Shown piece by piece: positions 48,678-57,036 of a stretch of 64,000 nucleotides of DNA. Numbering within the stretch: the stretch's first letter is position 1; each line of letters begins with the position of its first letter. The DNA is taken from assembly GCF_018613795.1 (NCBI RefSeq), contig NZ_JAGGPN010000005.1:1-64000 (forward strand), given 5' to 3'. This DNA is from Arthrobacter sp. ISL-65. GTDB lineage: Bacteria; Actinomycetota; Actinomycetes; Actinomycetales; Micrococcaceae. A program made the translations under genes and the position numbers. The notes below the pieces were generated by a model. It saw only the letters and a program-made list of their open reading frames with translations. It did no database searches and was not told where the DNA came from.

Positions 48678-49035
48678 TGAGACTCCTTGTGGACACTCGA
48701 TTCGTGGCCCCCAGTACCTTCAAGGCCAAGTCGGGGATGCGTTCCCGGCTGCACCAACAGTGGATGCTGCACCTTGGATAAAAGTCGGATAAAGCCGGTG
48801 GGATGCGAGGGTCCGCGCCAGCCAAAGCTCGCGTACAGCCCCGGCTGCGGCCGGGTGGTGCGGACTTCCGGTGGAGCAACGGAATTAGACCATCGATTTG
48901 AGGGGGCCCAATTGGGGGTGCTCCCTTCGAACCCCCACCCTTCCCAGCCCGGTCCGGCTTTTCCCAACCACGCCGGGACATCCTTGAAGCATCCCAACCG
49001 GTCTCGAACCATCCCAATCGGAAGGAGGCCCGGTA
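48678..49035. other. Intergenic region between divergent secreted-protein genes
   Basis: This 358-base stretch carries the promoters of the VCBS gene (leftward) and the multicopper oxidase (rightward). No gene was recognised. CATCCCAACCGG and CATCCCAATCGG recur with a 20-base period directly before the oxidase gene. Confidence 0.5.
48990..49021 (+). repeat. Direct repeats CATCCCAAYCGG, period 20
   Basis: The units at 48990-49001 and 49010-49021 differ at one of 12 positions. A looser TTTTCCCAACCAC lies 29 bases further upstream. The spacing fits a tandem regulator site directly before the ribosome site of the oxidase gene. Confidence 0.5.
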
Positions 49036-50640
49036 ATGACCGTGTCCAGACGAAATGTTTTGCTGCTGGGTGGCCTCGGCGCCGTCGGAGCGGGTGTGCT
49101 TTCACTCCCGCGGGGCGAGGTGGAGGCCAAGTCTGTTAGCCGGCTGAGCAGCGCAGAGATGCCCAAGCCGTTCCAGTCCGCTTTCCTGAAGCCGCCGGAG
49201 CTCGCACCGGACAGGACGGGGGTGGACCCTGCTGACGGCAAACCTGTCAACTACTACACCGTGACCGAGAAGGCCGGCATGGCGTCCATTCTGCCGCGGC
49301 TCAAGACTCCAATCCTGGGCTACAACGGGATTTTCCCCGGCCCCACGATCAGCGTGGACCAGGGCACTAAGGCAGTGGTGCGGGTCCGGAACCAGCTCCC
49401 CGCAACTCACCCGGACGATGGCCACGTGCTCGCCACGTCCACGCACCTGCACGGTTCAGCCTCGCTGCCACAGTTCGACGGGTACGCCAGTGACGTCACG
49501 CATCCCGGATTCTTCAAGGACTACCACTACTCGAACTTCCAGCCCGCCCGCACGCTCTGGTACCACGACCACGGGGTGCACTTCACGGCGCAGAACGCGT
49601 ACTCCGGCCTGGTCGCCCAGTACCACATGCACGACCCGATGGAGCGGCAGTTGCTCCCGCAGGGCGACTTCGACGTGCCGCTCATCATTTCCGACGCGAT
49701 GTTCGCGGCCAACGGCGCCTTGGGATATGACGACAACACCCACTCGGGTCTCTGGGGGGACGTCATCCTGGTCAACGGCAAGCCGTGGCCGGTCATGAAG
49801 GTCCAGAAGCGCATTTACCGCTTCCGGGTGTTGAACTGCAGCATTTCCCGCTCAGTACGATTGACGCTGAGCACCGGCGATCCGCTGATTATCGTGGGCA
49901 CCGACGGCGGCCTGGTCCCCACACCGCAGAAGGTGGCCAACTACCGCCATGCCGGGGCAGAGCGTTACGAGGTGCTCATCGATTTCCGCAAGTACAAGAC
50001 CGGCCAGCGGATCGAGCTGCGCAACCTGTCCAACCCGAACAACGTTGACTACGACTTCACGAACAAGGTGATGGCCTTCGACGTCACTGACGACGCGGTC
50101 AACGCCAGCGACCCGACCTGGAACACGGTTCCAGCACAGCTGGCACCCGCGAACGAGGTGATGGCGATGACCGAGAAGCAAGCCACCAAGGTCCGGAAGT
50201 TCCGGGTCAAGCGGAACGACGTCACCAACATGTGGACCATCGACGACGACAGCTGGCAGGACGTCATTGCCAGCGGCTACAAGAAGGTTGCTGCGGACGT
50301 TGACCTGGACGCCGTCGAGGTGTGGGAAATCGAGAACAGGTCCGGCGGCTGGTTCCACCCGGTTCACATCCACCTCGTGGACTTCAAGATCCTCAGCCGC
50401 AACGGCCGGGCGCCTCTTCCCCAGGAGCTCGGGCCCAAGGACGTCGTTTACGTGGGCGAGGGCGAGACGGTCCGCGTGCTCATGAAGTTCGGTCCGCACC
50501 GGGGACGCTACATGGTGCACTGCCATAACCTGCCGCACGAGGACCACGACATGATGGTGCAGTTTCGGGTCGGGCTGAAGGAAGAAGACAACGATCCCAA
50601 CGATCCCATGACGGCGGCGCTGCCCCAATGGGACGGCTAG
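49036..50640 (+). CDS. Multicopper oxidase
   Basis: The 534-residue protein has the four copper-binding motifs: THLHGSAS, LWYHDHGVH, HPVHIHLVDF and HCHNLPHEDHDMM (with the type-1 axial Met). It begins MTVSRRNVLLLGGLGAVGAGVL, a Tat-like leader with only RR of the usual motif, so export is likely. The overall layout (three cupredoxin domains) is that of CotA/phenoxazinone synthase/bilirubin oxidase types. It oxidises phenolic or metal substrates with oxygen. AAGGAGG precedes the ATG. It overlaps the signal peptidase gene by 13 bases. Confidence 0.95.
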   Translation: MTVSRRNVLLLGGLGAVGAGVLSLPRGEVEAKSVSRLSSAEMPKPFQSAFLKPPELAPDRTGVDPADGKPVNYYTVTEKAGMASILPRLKTPILGYNGIFPGPTISVDQGTKAVVRVRNQLPATHPDDGHVLATSTHLHGSASLPQFDGYASDVTHPGFFKDYHYSNFQPARTLWYHDHGVHFTAQNAYSGLVAQYHMHDPMERQLLPQGDFDVPLIISDAMFAANGALGYDDNTHSGLWGDVILVNGKPWPVMKVQKRIYRFRVLNCSISRSVRLTLSTGDPLIIVGTDGGLVPTPQKVANYRHAGAERYEVLIDFRKYKTGQRIELRNLSNPNNVDYDFTNKVMAFDVTDDAVNASDPTWNTVPAQLAPANEVMAMTEKQATKVRKFRVKRNDVTNMWTIDDDSWQDVIASGYKKVAADVDLDAVEVWEIENRSGGWFHPVHIHLVDFKILSRNGRAPLPQELGPKDVVYVGEGETVRVLMKFGPHRGRYMVHCHNLPHEDHDMMVQFRVGLKEEDNDPNDPMTAALPQWDG

Positions 50641-51203
50641 CGGCGCACAGGGCCGACCCAAAGTCCCGGGCGGTCCCCGAAAGCGTAGCCGCCACCGAAA
50701 GTCCTGCCGGATCCCCCCGGCAGGGCTTTCGGGGGAGGACAATCACGACGGCGGTGCTGCTCGCCGCTGTCCTTCTGGCCTCGCGCCTGTGGCTGGTGGA
50801 GCCCGTGACGGTCAGTTCGGAAAGCATGGAGCCGGCACTGCCCAAGGGCAGCACGGTGCTGATGTTCAAACCCGGGCCGGCGCTCGGTTCGCCCAAGGCC
50901 GGAGACCTGGTGGTGTTCACCAGTCCGGAGGACGCGAGTCCTGCTGTCAAACGGGCCATTGCCTTCGGGGGGCAGACCGTTGCCATCGAGGATTCGGTGC
51001 TGGTGGTGGACGGGGTTCCGCAGGCCGAGCCGGGCATCGACCACAGCCGCATCGACGGCACCTACTTTGGCCCGGTCACGGTGCCGGCCGGGCACGTCTT
51101 CGTCCTGGGTGACAACCGGGCGGGCTCCATCGATTCACGGGCCTACGGAAGCGTGCCGTTGGAAGCGCTGCAGGCAACGGTACTCTGGCCCTCCGGCCGC
51201 TAG
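50628..51203 (+). CDS. lepB: Signal peptidase I
   Basis: The 191-residue protein has one N-terminal membrane helix (ITTAVLLAAVLLASRLWLV), catalytic Ser66 in VSSESMEPAL, Lys108 in AVKRAIAF, and the GDNRAGSIDSR box. These define type I (S26) signal peptidases, which cleave Sec/Tat leaders outside the membrane. It overlaps the multicopper oxidase by 13 bases, so it is likely co-expressed with its exported neighbour. It is shorter than main-type LepB and may be a second copy. Confidence 0.93.
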   Translation: MGRLAAHRADPKSRAVPESVAATESPAGSPRQGFRGRTITTAVLLAAVLLASRLWLVEPVTVSSESMEPALPKGSTVLMFKPGPALGSPKAGDLVVFTSPEDASPAVKRAIAFGGQTVAIEDSVLVVDGVPQAEPGIDHSRIDGTYFGPVTVPAGHVFVLGDNRAGSIDSRAYGSVPLEALQATVLWPSGR

Positions 51204-51257
51204 GGCACATGCCCGTGCCACAAAGACCCCTGCCCGAAAGATAAGTATGCTGGGAAT

Positions 51258-51289
51258 CATCCTGGCCGGCTGCCCAGCCGGCCAGGATG
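51258..51289. terminator. Perfect hairpin between lepB and dps
   Basis: CATCCTGGCCGGCTG and CAGCCGGCCAGGATG form a perfect 15-bp stem with a 2-base centre, 54 bases after the lepB stop and 33 before the dps ATG. No T run follows. It may end lepB transcription or sit in the dps leader. Confidence 0.6.
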
Positions 51290-51322
51290 GGACATGCATC
51301 GGTGACGGCAGCGGAGGAAGAC

Positions 51323-51802
51323 ATGAAAGCATCCGAGACTCTGGCCAGCAATCTTCAGAAGGTCCTCACTGACCTGATCGAGCTGCACGTTCAGGGCAAG
51401 CAGGCGCACTGGAACTTGGTGGGCACCAACTTCCGCGATCTGCATCTGCAGCTGGATGAAGTCGTGGACAGCGCCCGGCTGCTTGCCGACCAGACGGCCG
51501 AGCGCATGCGTTCGCTGCACGCAATTCCGGACGGCCGGAGCGCCACCGTCTCGTCGGGCACCAGGCTGGAGCAGTTCCCTGCAGGCCTGACCGTCACCAA
51601 AGACACCGCCAAGCTCATCACCGCTAGGCTGGAACAAACGGTCAAGACCATCCGCGATGTCCACGATGACGTGGATGAAGAAGATCCCACGAGCGCGGAC
51701 CTCCTGCACGAGGCCATCACCCGGCTGGAGCAGCTGGCCTGGATGGTGAACGCGGAGGTGATGCCGGCCTCTGCGTCGGTGACCGCACCTGAACAGGATT
51801 AG
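51323..51802 (+). CDS. dps: Dps family ferritin-like DNA protection protein
   Basis: The 159-residue protein is a Dps-type four-helix bundle: LTDLIELHVQGKQAHWNLVGTNFRDLHLQLDEVVDSARLLADQTAERM carries the conserved ferroxidase ligands (His in QAHWN, Asp and Glu in the following helix). Dps dodecamers store iron and protect DNA in stationary phase and oxidative stress. GGAGGAAGAC precedes the ATG at 51323. The C-terminal tail is short, with no Lys-rich DNA-binding extension. Confidence 0.94.
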   Translation: MKASETLASNLQKVLTDLIELHVQGKQAHWNLVGTNFRDLHLQLDEVVDSARLLADQTAERMRSLHAIPDGRSATVSSGTRLEQFPAGLTVTKDTAKLITARLEQTVKTIRDVHDDVDEEDPTSADLLHEAITRLEQLAWMVNAEVMPASASVTAPEQD

Positions 51803-51844
51803 AAGCGCCATGACCCGGTGCCCCCGACCGTCAGCGGACGCTGC

Positions 51845-53071
51845 ATGAAAACTCCGCACCGCCAGTGGCAGCCTGTCCGCTTTAGCCCGACCCCGTCCCG
51901 GGAGGACGCCGTCGAACCTGCGCCGGAAGCCGAATCTGTACTGGACGTTGAGCGACTGCTGGACAGGGTTGCTTCGGCTGTGGGGGACGTCCCTGCCCTG
52001 CTGGCCATCGCCCAACAGGCCGGCCGTTCCGCGCCGAAGCCCGGTGAGGGGCGGACAGCCCGGCTCTGGGAACTGCTGGCTTCCGTGGCCGCGGTGGACG
52101 TGGCCGCCGCGCGGGTTCTGGAGCCGCACCTGGATGCCGGCGCCATCCTGGCCCAGGCGGGCACGCCGGGATCCTTCACCGGGTCGTGGGGTGTTTACGC
52201 AGCCGAGGCCCCGGGTACCCGACTGACGGCCGCGCCGGCTTCGGCCACGGCTGACGGGCGGTCCCTCGCCGGGACAGAACCTGCCGGGACAGAACCCGGC
52301 GGGACAGAGCCAACCGGGAAATCCGGCGGCGTGCAGCTGACCGGCTCCAAGCCCTGGTGCTCGCTGGCCCAGTTCGTGGACCACGCGGTGGTGACAGCGC
52401 ACACCGTGACCGGCGGCCGGGCCGCCTTTGCCGTTGATCTCAGGGCCGCCGGCGTCACGTGCGACGTGCCGGAATGGACCAGCCGCGGACTGCGCGAAAT
52501 CCCCAGCGGAACTGTCCACTTTGACCTGGTGCCGGCCGTGCCGCTCGGCGGTGACGGCTGGTACTTCCAGCGCCCCGGTTTTGCGTGGGGCGGTATGGGC
52601 GTTGCCGCGTGCTGGCTGGGCGGCGCCGTGGCGCTCGGCCGGCACTTCGAGGCCGCGCTCCAGCGGGGAGCCAGGTCCCAGCGCGAGCCCGACCAGGTGG
52701 CACTCGCCGCCCTGGGCGAAGTGGACCGGATCCTGACCTCCACCGTCCAGTACCTCGCCAAGGCAGCTGAGGCCGTGGACGCAGCCCTGGCCGGCCCCGC
52801 CCCGACGGGCCCGGATTCCGGCGCGGAAGCGGCCGACGGCGGCGCCGTTGGCGGGTGGAGCGAGGCGCTCCGTGTCCGGGGAACTGTTGCGGCCGCCGTC
52901 GAACGCGTCCAGCTCCTGGTGAGCCAGAACTTGGGGCCCGGGCCCCTTGCCTTCGATGAACGGTACGGCAAATGCATGGCGGACCTGTCCCTCTACGTGC
53001 GGCAGCACCACGCCACGCGTGACGACGCCCAGTTGGGCGAACTCACCCTTCAGGGGGAGCATGCATGGTGA
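51845..53071 (+). CDS. Acyl-CoA dehydrogenase-like protein
   Basis: The 408-residue protein resembles acyl-CoA dehydrogenases: helical N-domain, beta domain with LTGSKPWCSLAQFVDHAVVTA, and C-terminal helical FAWGGMGVAACWLGGAVALG. It is shorter than canonical members and the usual catalytic Glu segment is not evident. An odd insertion, AGTEPAGTEPGGTEPTG, from three 15-bp repeats sits before the beta domain. It heads a cassette with a PIG-L/methyltransferase and a GT2 gene, so it likely works in a lipid- or sugar-modification pathway, not fatty acid breakdown. Confidence 0.8.
   Translation: MKTPHRQWQPVRFSPTPSREDAVEPAPEAESVLDVERLLDRVASAVGDVPALLAIAQQAGRSAPKPGEGRTARLWELLASVAAVDVAAARVLEPHLDAGAILAQAGTPGSFTGSWGVYAAEAPGTRLTAAPASATADGRSLAGTEPAGTEPGGTEPTGKSGGVQLTGSKPWCSLAQFVDHAVVTAHTVTGGRAAFAVDLRAAGVTCDVPEWTSRGLREIPSGTVHFDLVPAVPLGGDGWYFQRPGFAWGGMGVAACWLGGAVALGRHFEAALQRGARSQREPDQVALAALGEVDRILTSTVQYLAKAAEAVDAALAGPAPTGPDSGAEAADGGAVGGWSEALRVRGTVAAAVERVQLLVSQNLGPGPLAFDERYGKCMADLSLYVRQHHATRDDAQLGELTLQGEHAW
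52271..52315 (+). repeat. Three 15-bp in-frame tandem repeats
   Basis: GGGACAGAACCTGCC, GGGACAGAACCCGGC and GGGACAGAGCCAACC encode three GTEP-type pentapeptides inside the dehydrogenase-like protein. Confidence 0.85.
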
Positions 53072-54376
53072 TGTTCTCACACGCGGATGCCGGAACCGAT
53101 GAAGCGGCCTGGGAAGGCAGCGGGCTGGACACGATCGGCGAACTCCCGCTGGATTCGGCCGAGCTGGCTCGGATGGAGTTCCTCGTCCTCGTTGCCCATC
53201 CGGACGACGAATCCCTCGGCGCCGGAGCAGTTGGCCGCGGTCCGCTGTGAGGAGTTCGCGGCTGCCATGGGCGCGTTCGGGCTGGCGGACCACTGGGAGT
53301 TTTTGAACCTCCCGGACAGCGGGCTGGCCCAACACCGCGAAGTCATCGCCGGTTGCCTGGCGGACGTTGTTGGGCGGCGCGCAGCTGGAAGGCCCGATGC
53401 ACCCGACGGCGGGCTGGTCATTGTTGCCCCATACCGCGGAGACGGGCACATCGACCATGACACCTTGGGGGCCCTGGCGGCCGAGATCGCTGAAGCCGGA
53501 GGCCACGGGCTGCTGGAGTACCCCATCTGGTACTGGCTATGGGCCACGCCTGAGGACACCGCCTGGCGGAACTGGCTTAGGCTGCCCCTGAGCCCCGCTG
53601 AGCAGCTGACCAAACGCGGGGCCCTTCACACTCACGCCTCCCAGCTGCAGCCTCTATCTGACAGGCCGGGCGACGAGGTCCTGTTGTCGGAGCAGTTTCT
53701 TGCGCACTTTTCCCGGCCCTTCGAGGTTTTCGCCTGGCGGCCGCCGGTCACCGGCAGGCGGAGCGCCCGGGACGCCGAGACCGTCTTTGACGCCCTGCAC
53801 CGCAGCGCCGAGGACCCGTGGAGGTACCAGGACAGCTGGTATGAGCAGCGTAAGCGCAGCCTGACGCTTGCCGCGCTGCCTGAACAGAAGTACGACGCCG
53901 GCCTGGAAGCCGGCTGCTCGATCGGCACCCTGAGTGAGGAGCTGGCTAAGCGGTGCGGGCGGCTCCTGGCCGTAGATGCCAGCGGCACCGCCGTGGGGCG
54001 GGCTGCCCGACGGCTCGCCCGGTATCCGGGAGTTGAAGCCCGGCAGCTGACCCTCCCGGAACAGTGGCCGGAGGGCAGTTTCGACCTGATCGTTGTCTCG
54101 GAGATGGGCTACTACCTCGCGGCCGCGGAATTGGCGGAGCTGATCACCAGGGTCTCAGCCTCCCTGGCCCCGGGCGGAACGCTGCTGCTCTGCCATTGGA
54201 GGCATCCGGTTTCCGGCTGGGATCTCGACGGCGACGCCGTCCACTCGATGGCCCGGAGCCAGCTGCAGTGGCCGTCCGCTGGCATTTACCGGGAGCGGGA
54301 CTTTGTGCTCGAAACTTTCGTCGCGCCGGAGGCCGCGGGCGACCCGTGGCCGGAGACCGCGCATGACGCCGGATAG
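53065..54376 (+). pseudogene. PIG-L deacetylase/SAM methyltransferase gene with frameshifting deletion
   Basis: From 53065 the frame reads through MEFLVLVAHPDDESLGAG, the zinc-binding start of a PIG-L deacetylase, then stops at 53250. The protein resumes in another frame at EQLAAVRCEEFAAAMGAFGLADHWEFLNLPDSG, with HIDHDTLG (PIG-L His motif), and continues into a methyltransferase domain (DAGLEAGCSIGTLSEELA, DLIVVSEMGYYLAA, LCHWRHP). PIG-L proteins normally have about 30 residues between AHPDDESLGAG and the helix seen here, so bases 53218-53232 mark a deletion that also changed frame. Unless ribosomal frameshifting occurs, the deacetylase is lost. Its start overlaps the dehydrogenase stop by 7 bases. 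Confidence 0.75.
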
Positions 54377-55184
54377 TTCCCGGCCGGTCATCCACCGGGT
54401 GGAGGTGGTGATGCCGGTCCATGACGAGGAGCACCACCTTGGCCCCGCTCTTGCCGCGCTCCGGGCCGCGGCCGATGCGCTCATGGGCCAGCGTCCCTCG
54501 ACAGCTGTGGGAATCACTGTGGTCCTGGACCACTGCACCGACCGTTCGCCGGCGATCGCCGCACGCTTCGCCGGGTCAACCGCCGGACTAAATATCGGCG
54601 TGCGGGTACTGCACCGGCGGTTCCGCAACGCGGGTGCCAGCAGGGCGGCAGGGGTGGCAGCGGCGTTGGGGAACCGCGAGACCGGACACCTGCAAGACGC
54701 CGGGCACCTGGAAAGTCCCGGGCATCTGGACAGTACCGGGTATCTGGAAAGCACTTGGCTGGCAAATACCGACGCCGATTCCCGCGTTCCGGCGGACTGG
54801 CTCGTGCGCCAGTTGAAGTTTGCGGACGCCGGCTGGGACGTGGTGCTGGGTTCCGTGGAGCCGGACTCCGCAGGGATGGATCCGGAGCTTCTGCGCAGCT
54901 GGCGCCTGCGGCATCCGCCGGAGGAAAGGCACGGCCATGTCTATGGCGCCAACCTCGGCGTGCGCGCCTCGGCTTACCGCCAGGCTGGCGGATTTTCGCC
55001 GCTGCGCTCCTCCGAGGACAGCGCCCTGGTTGAGCAGCTGCGGGGGAGTGGCTTCGCCGTCATGGCCACGGACAGCACACGTGTGCTGACTTCCGGACGG
55101 ACCGTCGCCCGGGCGCCGCTCGGTTTTGGTGCCTCCCTCCGTGCCCTGGGCGTGGAGACGGCTGCCGCGCTGCGGAGCAGCTGA
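54363..55184 (+). CDS. Family 2 glycosyltransferase
   Basis: The 273-residue GT-A enzyme has an N-terminal strand VEVVMPVHDEEHHLGPALAALR, a nucleotide-sugar region HCTDRSPAIAARF, and the metal-binding NTDADSRVPADWL. HVYGANLGVRASAYRQAGGF and EDSALVEQLRGSG complete the acceptor region. Just before NTDAD there is an insertion of four hexapeptide repeats (GHLQDA, GHLESP, GHLDST, GYLEST). It probably acts with the two upstream genes; it overlaps the end of the broken gene by 14 bases. Confidence 0.9.
   Translation: MTPDSSRPVIHRVEVVMPVHDEEHHLGPALAALRAAADALMGQRPSTAVGITVVLDHCTDRSPAIAARFAGSTAGLNIGVRVLHRRFRNAGASRAAGVAAALGNRETGHLQDAGHLESPGHLDSTGYLESTWLANTDADSRVPADWLVRQLKFADAGWDVVLGSVEPDSAGMDPELLRSWRLRHPPEERHGHVYGANLGVRASAYRQAGGFSPLRSSEDSALVEQLRGSGFAVMATDSTRVLTSGRTVARAPLGFGASLRALGVETAAALRSS
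54684..54755 (+). repeat. Four 18-bp in-frame tandem repeats in the GT2 gene
   Basis: Units start at 54684, 54702, 54720 and 54738, each of the form GG(A/G/T)YAYCTG followed by nine variable bases, coding GHL/GYL plus three residues. Confidence 0.9.
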
Positions 55185-55199
55185 AAGTTGCGCCGCACC

Positions 55200-55232
55200 T
55201 CCCGGGCAGCCGCCTGTGGCGGCAGCTGCCGG
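55200..55232. terminator. Hairpin between convergent GT2 and yihY-type genes
   Basis: CCCGGGCAGCCGCC and GGCGGCAGCTGCCGGG can pair with small bulges around a TGT loop. There is no T tract. Confidence 0.5.
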
Positions 55233-55248
55233 GTTCACCTCGGGTCGT

Positions 55249-56427
55249 TCAGTGGCTGCTGCCATTGCCCCGGCTGGCGGTGGCTCCGCCGTCGCCATTC
55301 CGGGGGTCGTCCTGGCCGTTGCCGTGCCCCGGGGCGGGCTGGTCGCTGCCGTCCTCGCCGTTGCCCTGCTCGCTGTACTTCTCGCGCAGTTCGCGCCCCA
55401 GGCGGATGTCTTCCTCTTCCTTCTCCTGGAGCTTGTCGCTCTTCTTCGTATCGCGGGGCGGGAGCTGGAGCGTGTCCTCAGCCTCAATGCCGGCCTGCAG
55501 TTGCCGGCCACGCTCCATCTCGGCGTCGAACTCGGCGCCAAAAAGCAGGGACATGTTAAGAATCCAGAGCCACAGCAGCATGACGATCACGCCGCCGATC
55601 GCGCCGTACGTCTTGTTGTAGTTGCTGAAGTTACCCACGTAAAAGCCAAAACCCACGGAGGCCAGCACGAAAATAAACAGGGCGATGAGGGAACCAAGGC
55701 TCATCCAGCGAAACTTTGGCTGGCGGATGTTCGGAGTGAAGTAATAGAGGATTGCGATGACCACGATCACCAGCGCAACGATGACCGGCCACTTCGCGAT
55801 GTTCCACACGGTCAGGAACACTCCGCCCAGCCCCATGGCATTGCCAACGGCCTCAGCCACAGGGCCGCTGATAACCAGCATTGCGGCGAGCAGCGCAACG
55901 ATGATCAGAGAGACCACTGTGACGCCGAGCATGGTGCCGCGAAGCTTTACGAATCCCCGGCCCTCATCTATTTCATAAATCCGGTTCATCGCCCGGCCGA
56001 ACGCGGTCACGTACCCCGACGCGGACCAGATGGCTGTCGCGAGACCGATGACCAGAGTGAAGCCGGCTGCCGGTGAGGTGGTCAGCTCCTGGATAGGTCC
56101 GCGGATCATCTCCACCGCCTGCCCGGGCGCGACGCCCTGGACGATTTCCAGGAGTGCCGCCGTCGTCTTTTCCGCCTGTCCAAAGATGCCGAGCAGCGAA
56201 ACGAGGGCGAGCAGGGCGGGGAAAAGCGAGAAGATCGCGTAGTAGGTAAGTCCGGCCGCGAGGTCGGGGCATTGGTCCGCAGTAAATTCACGCAGGGTCT
56301 TGCGGGCAATGTACTTCCACGATGGCTTGTCCACATCGGTGGGACTGTCCGGCTTCCGCGTGTCATCCGGGGCAGGCGCGCTTCCCGCCTTTGCCGTGCT
56401 GGTTTCCGGGGCTTCTTTCGTAGCCAT
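55249..56427 (-). CDS. YihY/virulence factor BrkB family membrane protein
   Basis: The 392-residue protein has six membrane helices in the YihY pattern: DLAAGLTYYAIFSLFPALLALVSLLGIFG, GFTLVIGLATAIWSASGYVTAFGRAMNRIYEIDEGRGFVKLR, then further helices ending KTYGAIGGVIVMLLWLWILNMSLLFGAEFDAE. The hydrophilic C-terminus (about 105 residues) ends in a Gly/Asn-rich low-complexity tail. The role of the family is unknown; it was once called ribonuclease BN by error. GAAAGGATGCCC precedes the ATG. Confidence 0.93.
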   Translation of the reverse strand: MATKEAPETSTAKAGSAPAPDDTRKPDSPTDVDKPSWKYIARKTLREFTADQCPDLAAGLTYYAIFSLFPALLALVSLLGIFGQAEKTTAALLEIVQGVAPGQAVEMIRGPIQELTTSPAAGFTLVIGLATAIWSASGYVTAFGRAMNRIYEIDEGRGFVKLRGTMLGVTVVSLIIVALLAAMLVISGPVAEAVGNAMGLGGVFLTVWNIAKWPVIVALVIVVIAILYYFTPNIRQPKFRWMSLGSLIALFIFVLASVGFGFYVGNFSNYNKTYGAIGGVIVMLLWLWILNMSLLFGAEFDAEMERGRQLQAGIEAEDTLQLPPRDTKKSDKLQEKEEEDIRLGRELREKYSEQGNGEDGSDQPAPGHGNGQDDPRNGDGGATASRGNGSSH

Positions 56428-56544
56428 TGGGCATCCTTTCGTTCGCGGGCGGGGCCATGTTCCGGAAGTCGCGGAACGTTCCCTGCCCGCTGTCAGGGGT
56501 TTGGGCTCGTGGGTCGTGCAACAGGTCGCATCAGGCGTCAGTTG

Positions 56545-56832
56545 CTACTGTCCGGGGGCTCTTGGTGGGTTGCGGCGGTCCAGGGTTAGCGGGTCGCTGC
56601 CCAGCGGATCGTCGGCCGGCTGCTTTCCGTCCAGCGGATCGTCCGCCATCCGGGTGTCTGATTGCGGGGTCTCGGCCAGCTGGCTGGAGGCCAGCGGGTT
56701 GGGATCCTGGTCCGGGCCGCCGCTGCCCGGGCCGCCGCTGCCCGGGCCGCCGCCGGCCTGTTCGGGACCTGTGCTTTCCGTATCATCGGTCGGGCGGGCC
56801 CCTGCGCCCTGCTGCCATTGGTTCTCCGTCAT
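56545..56832 (-). CDS. Disordered Gly/Pro/Asp-rich small protein
   Basis: The 95-residue product (MTENQWQQGAG...) is acidic and rich in Gly, Pro, Asp and Ser, with GPGSGG repeats and LDGKQPADDPLGSDPL. No domain is recognised. GGAGAGGTATCAACC precedes the ATG at 56832. The upstream region carries the stronger copy of the shared palindrome, 60 bases from the start, so it is probably stress-induced like the GlsB-type gene. Confidence 0.65.
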   Translation of the reverse strand: MTENQWQQGAGARPTDDTESTGPEQAGGGPGSGGPGSGGPDQDPNPLASSQLAETPQSDTRMADDPLDGKQPADDPLGSDPLTLDRRNPPRAPGQ

Positions 56833-56891
56833 GGTTGATACCTCTCCAGCATCTCGGGTTGCCGAGTACAACCGGCAATCACTCGCCATAA

Positions 56892-56913
56892 AATAGTAAG
56901 CATGATTACTATT
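56892..56913. promoter_or_regulatory. 22-bp palindromic element, copy B
   Basis: The element has core AGTAAGCATGATTACT; its arms agree at 10 of 11 positions. It matches the reverse complement of the element at 1911-1932 at 21 of 22 bases. An extra half-site, ATAGTAAG, follows at 56916-56923. It lies between divergent genes: the 95-residue protein (60 bases) and the one-helix protein at 57037 (123 bases). Confidence 0.75.
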
Positions 56914-57036
56914 AGATAGTAAGTACCCTGATGGCCGCTAGTTCAACCGGCCGCCCGCTCCGGCAACGTGTGGCCGGCGCAGGTGACCGGGCCTGCCGGA
57001 TAGTCACGTGCTGAAAAAGAGAGAGGTGGATCCACC

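Noticed and set aside
51241..51256. ATAAGTATGCTGGG before dps as another copy of the stress palindrome
   Set aside because: Only about half of the positions fit and the right arm is lost; it may simply be a -10 region.
51257..53506. 749-codon open frame on the - strand over dps and the dehydrogenase-like gene
   Set aside because: It is antisense to well-supported genes and contains no recognisable motif.
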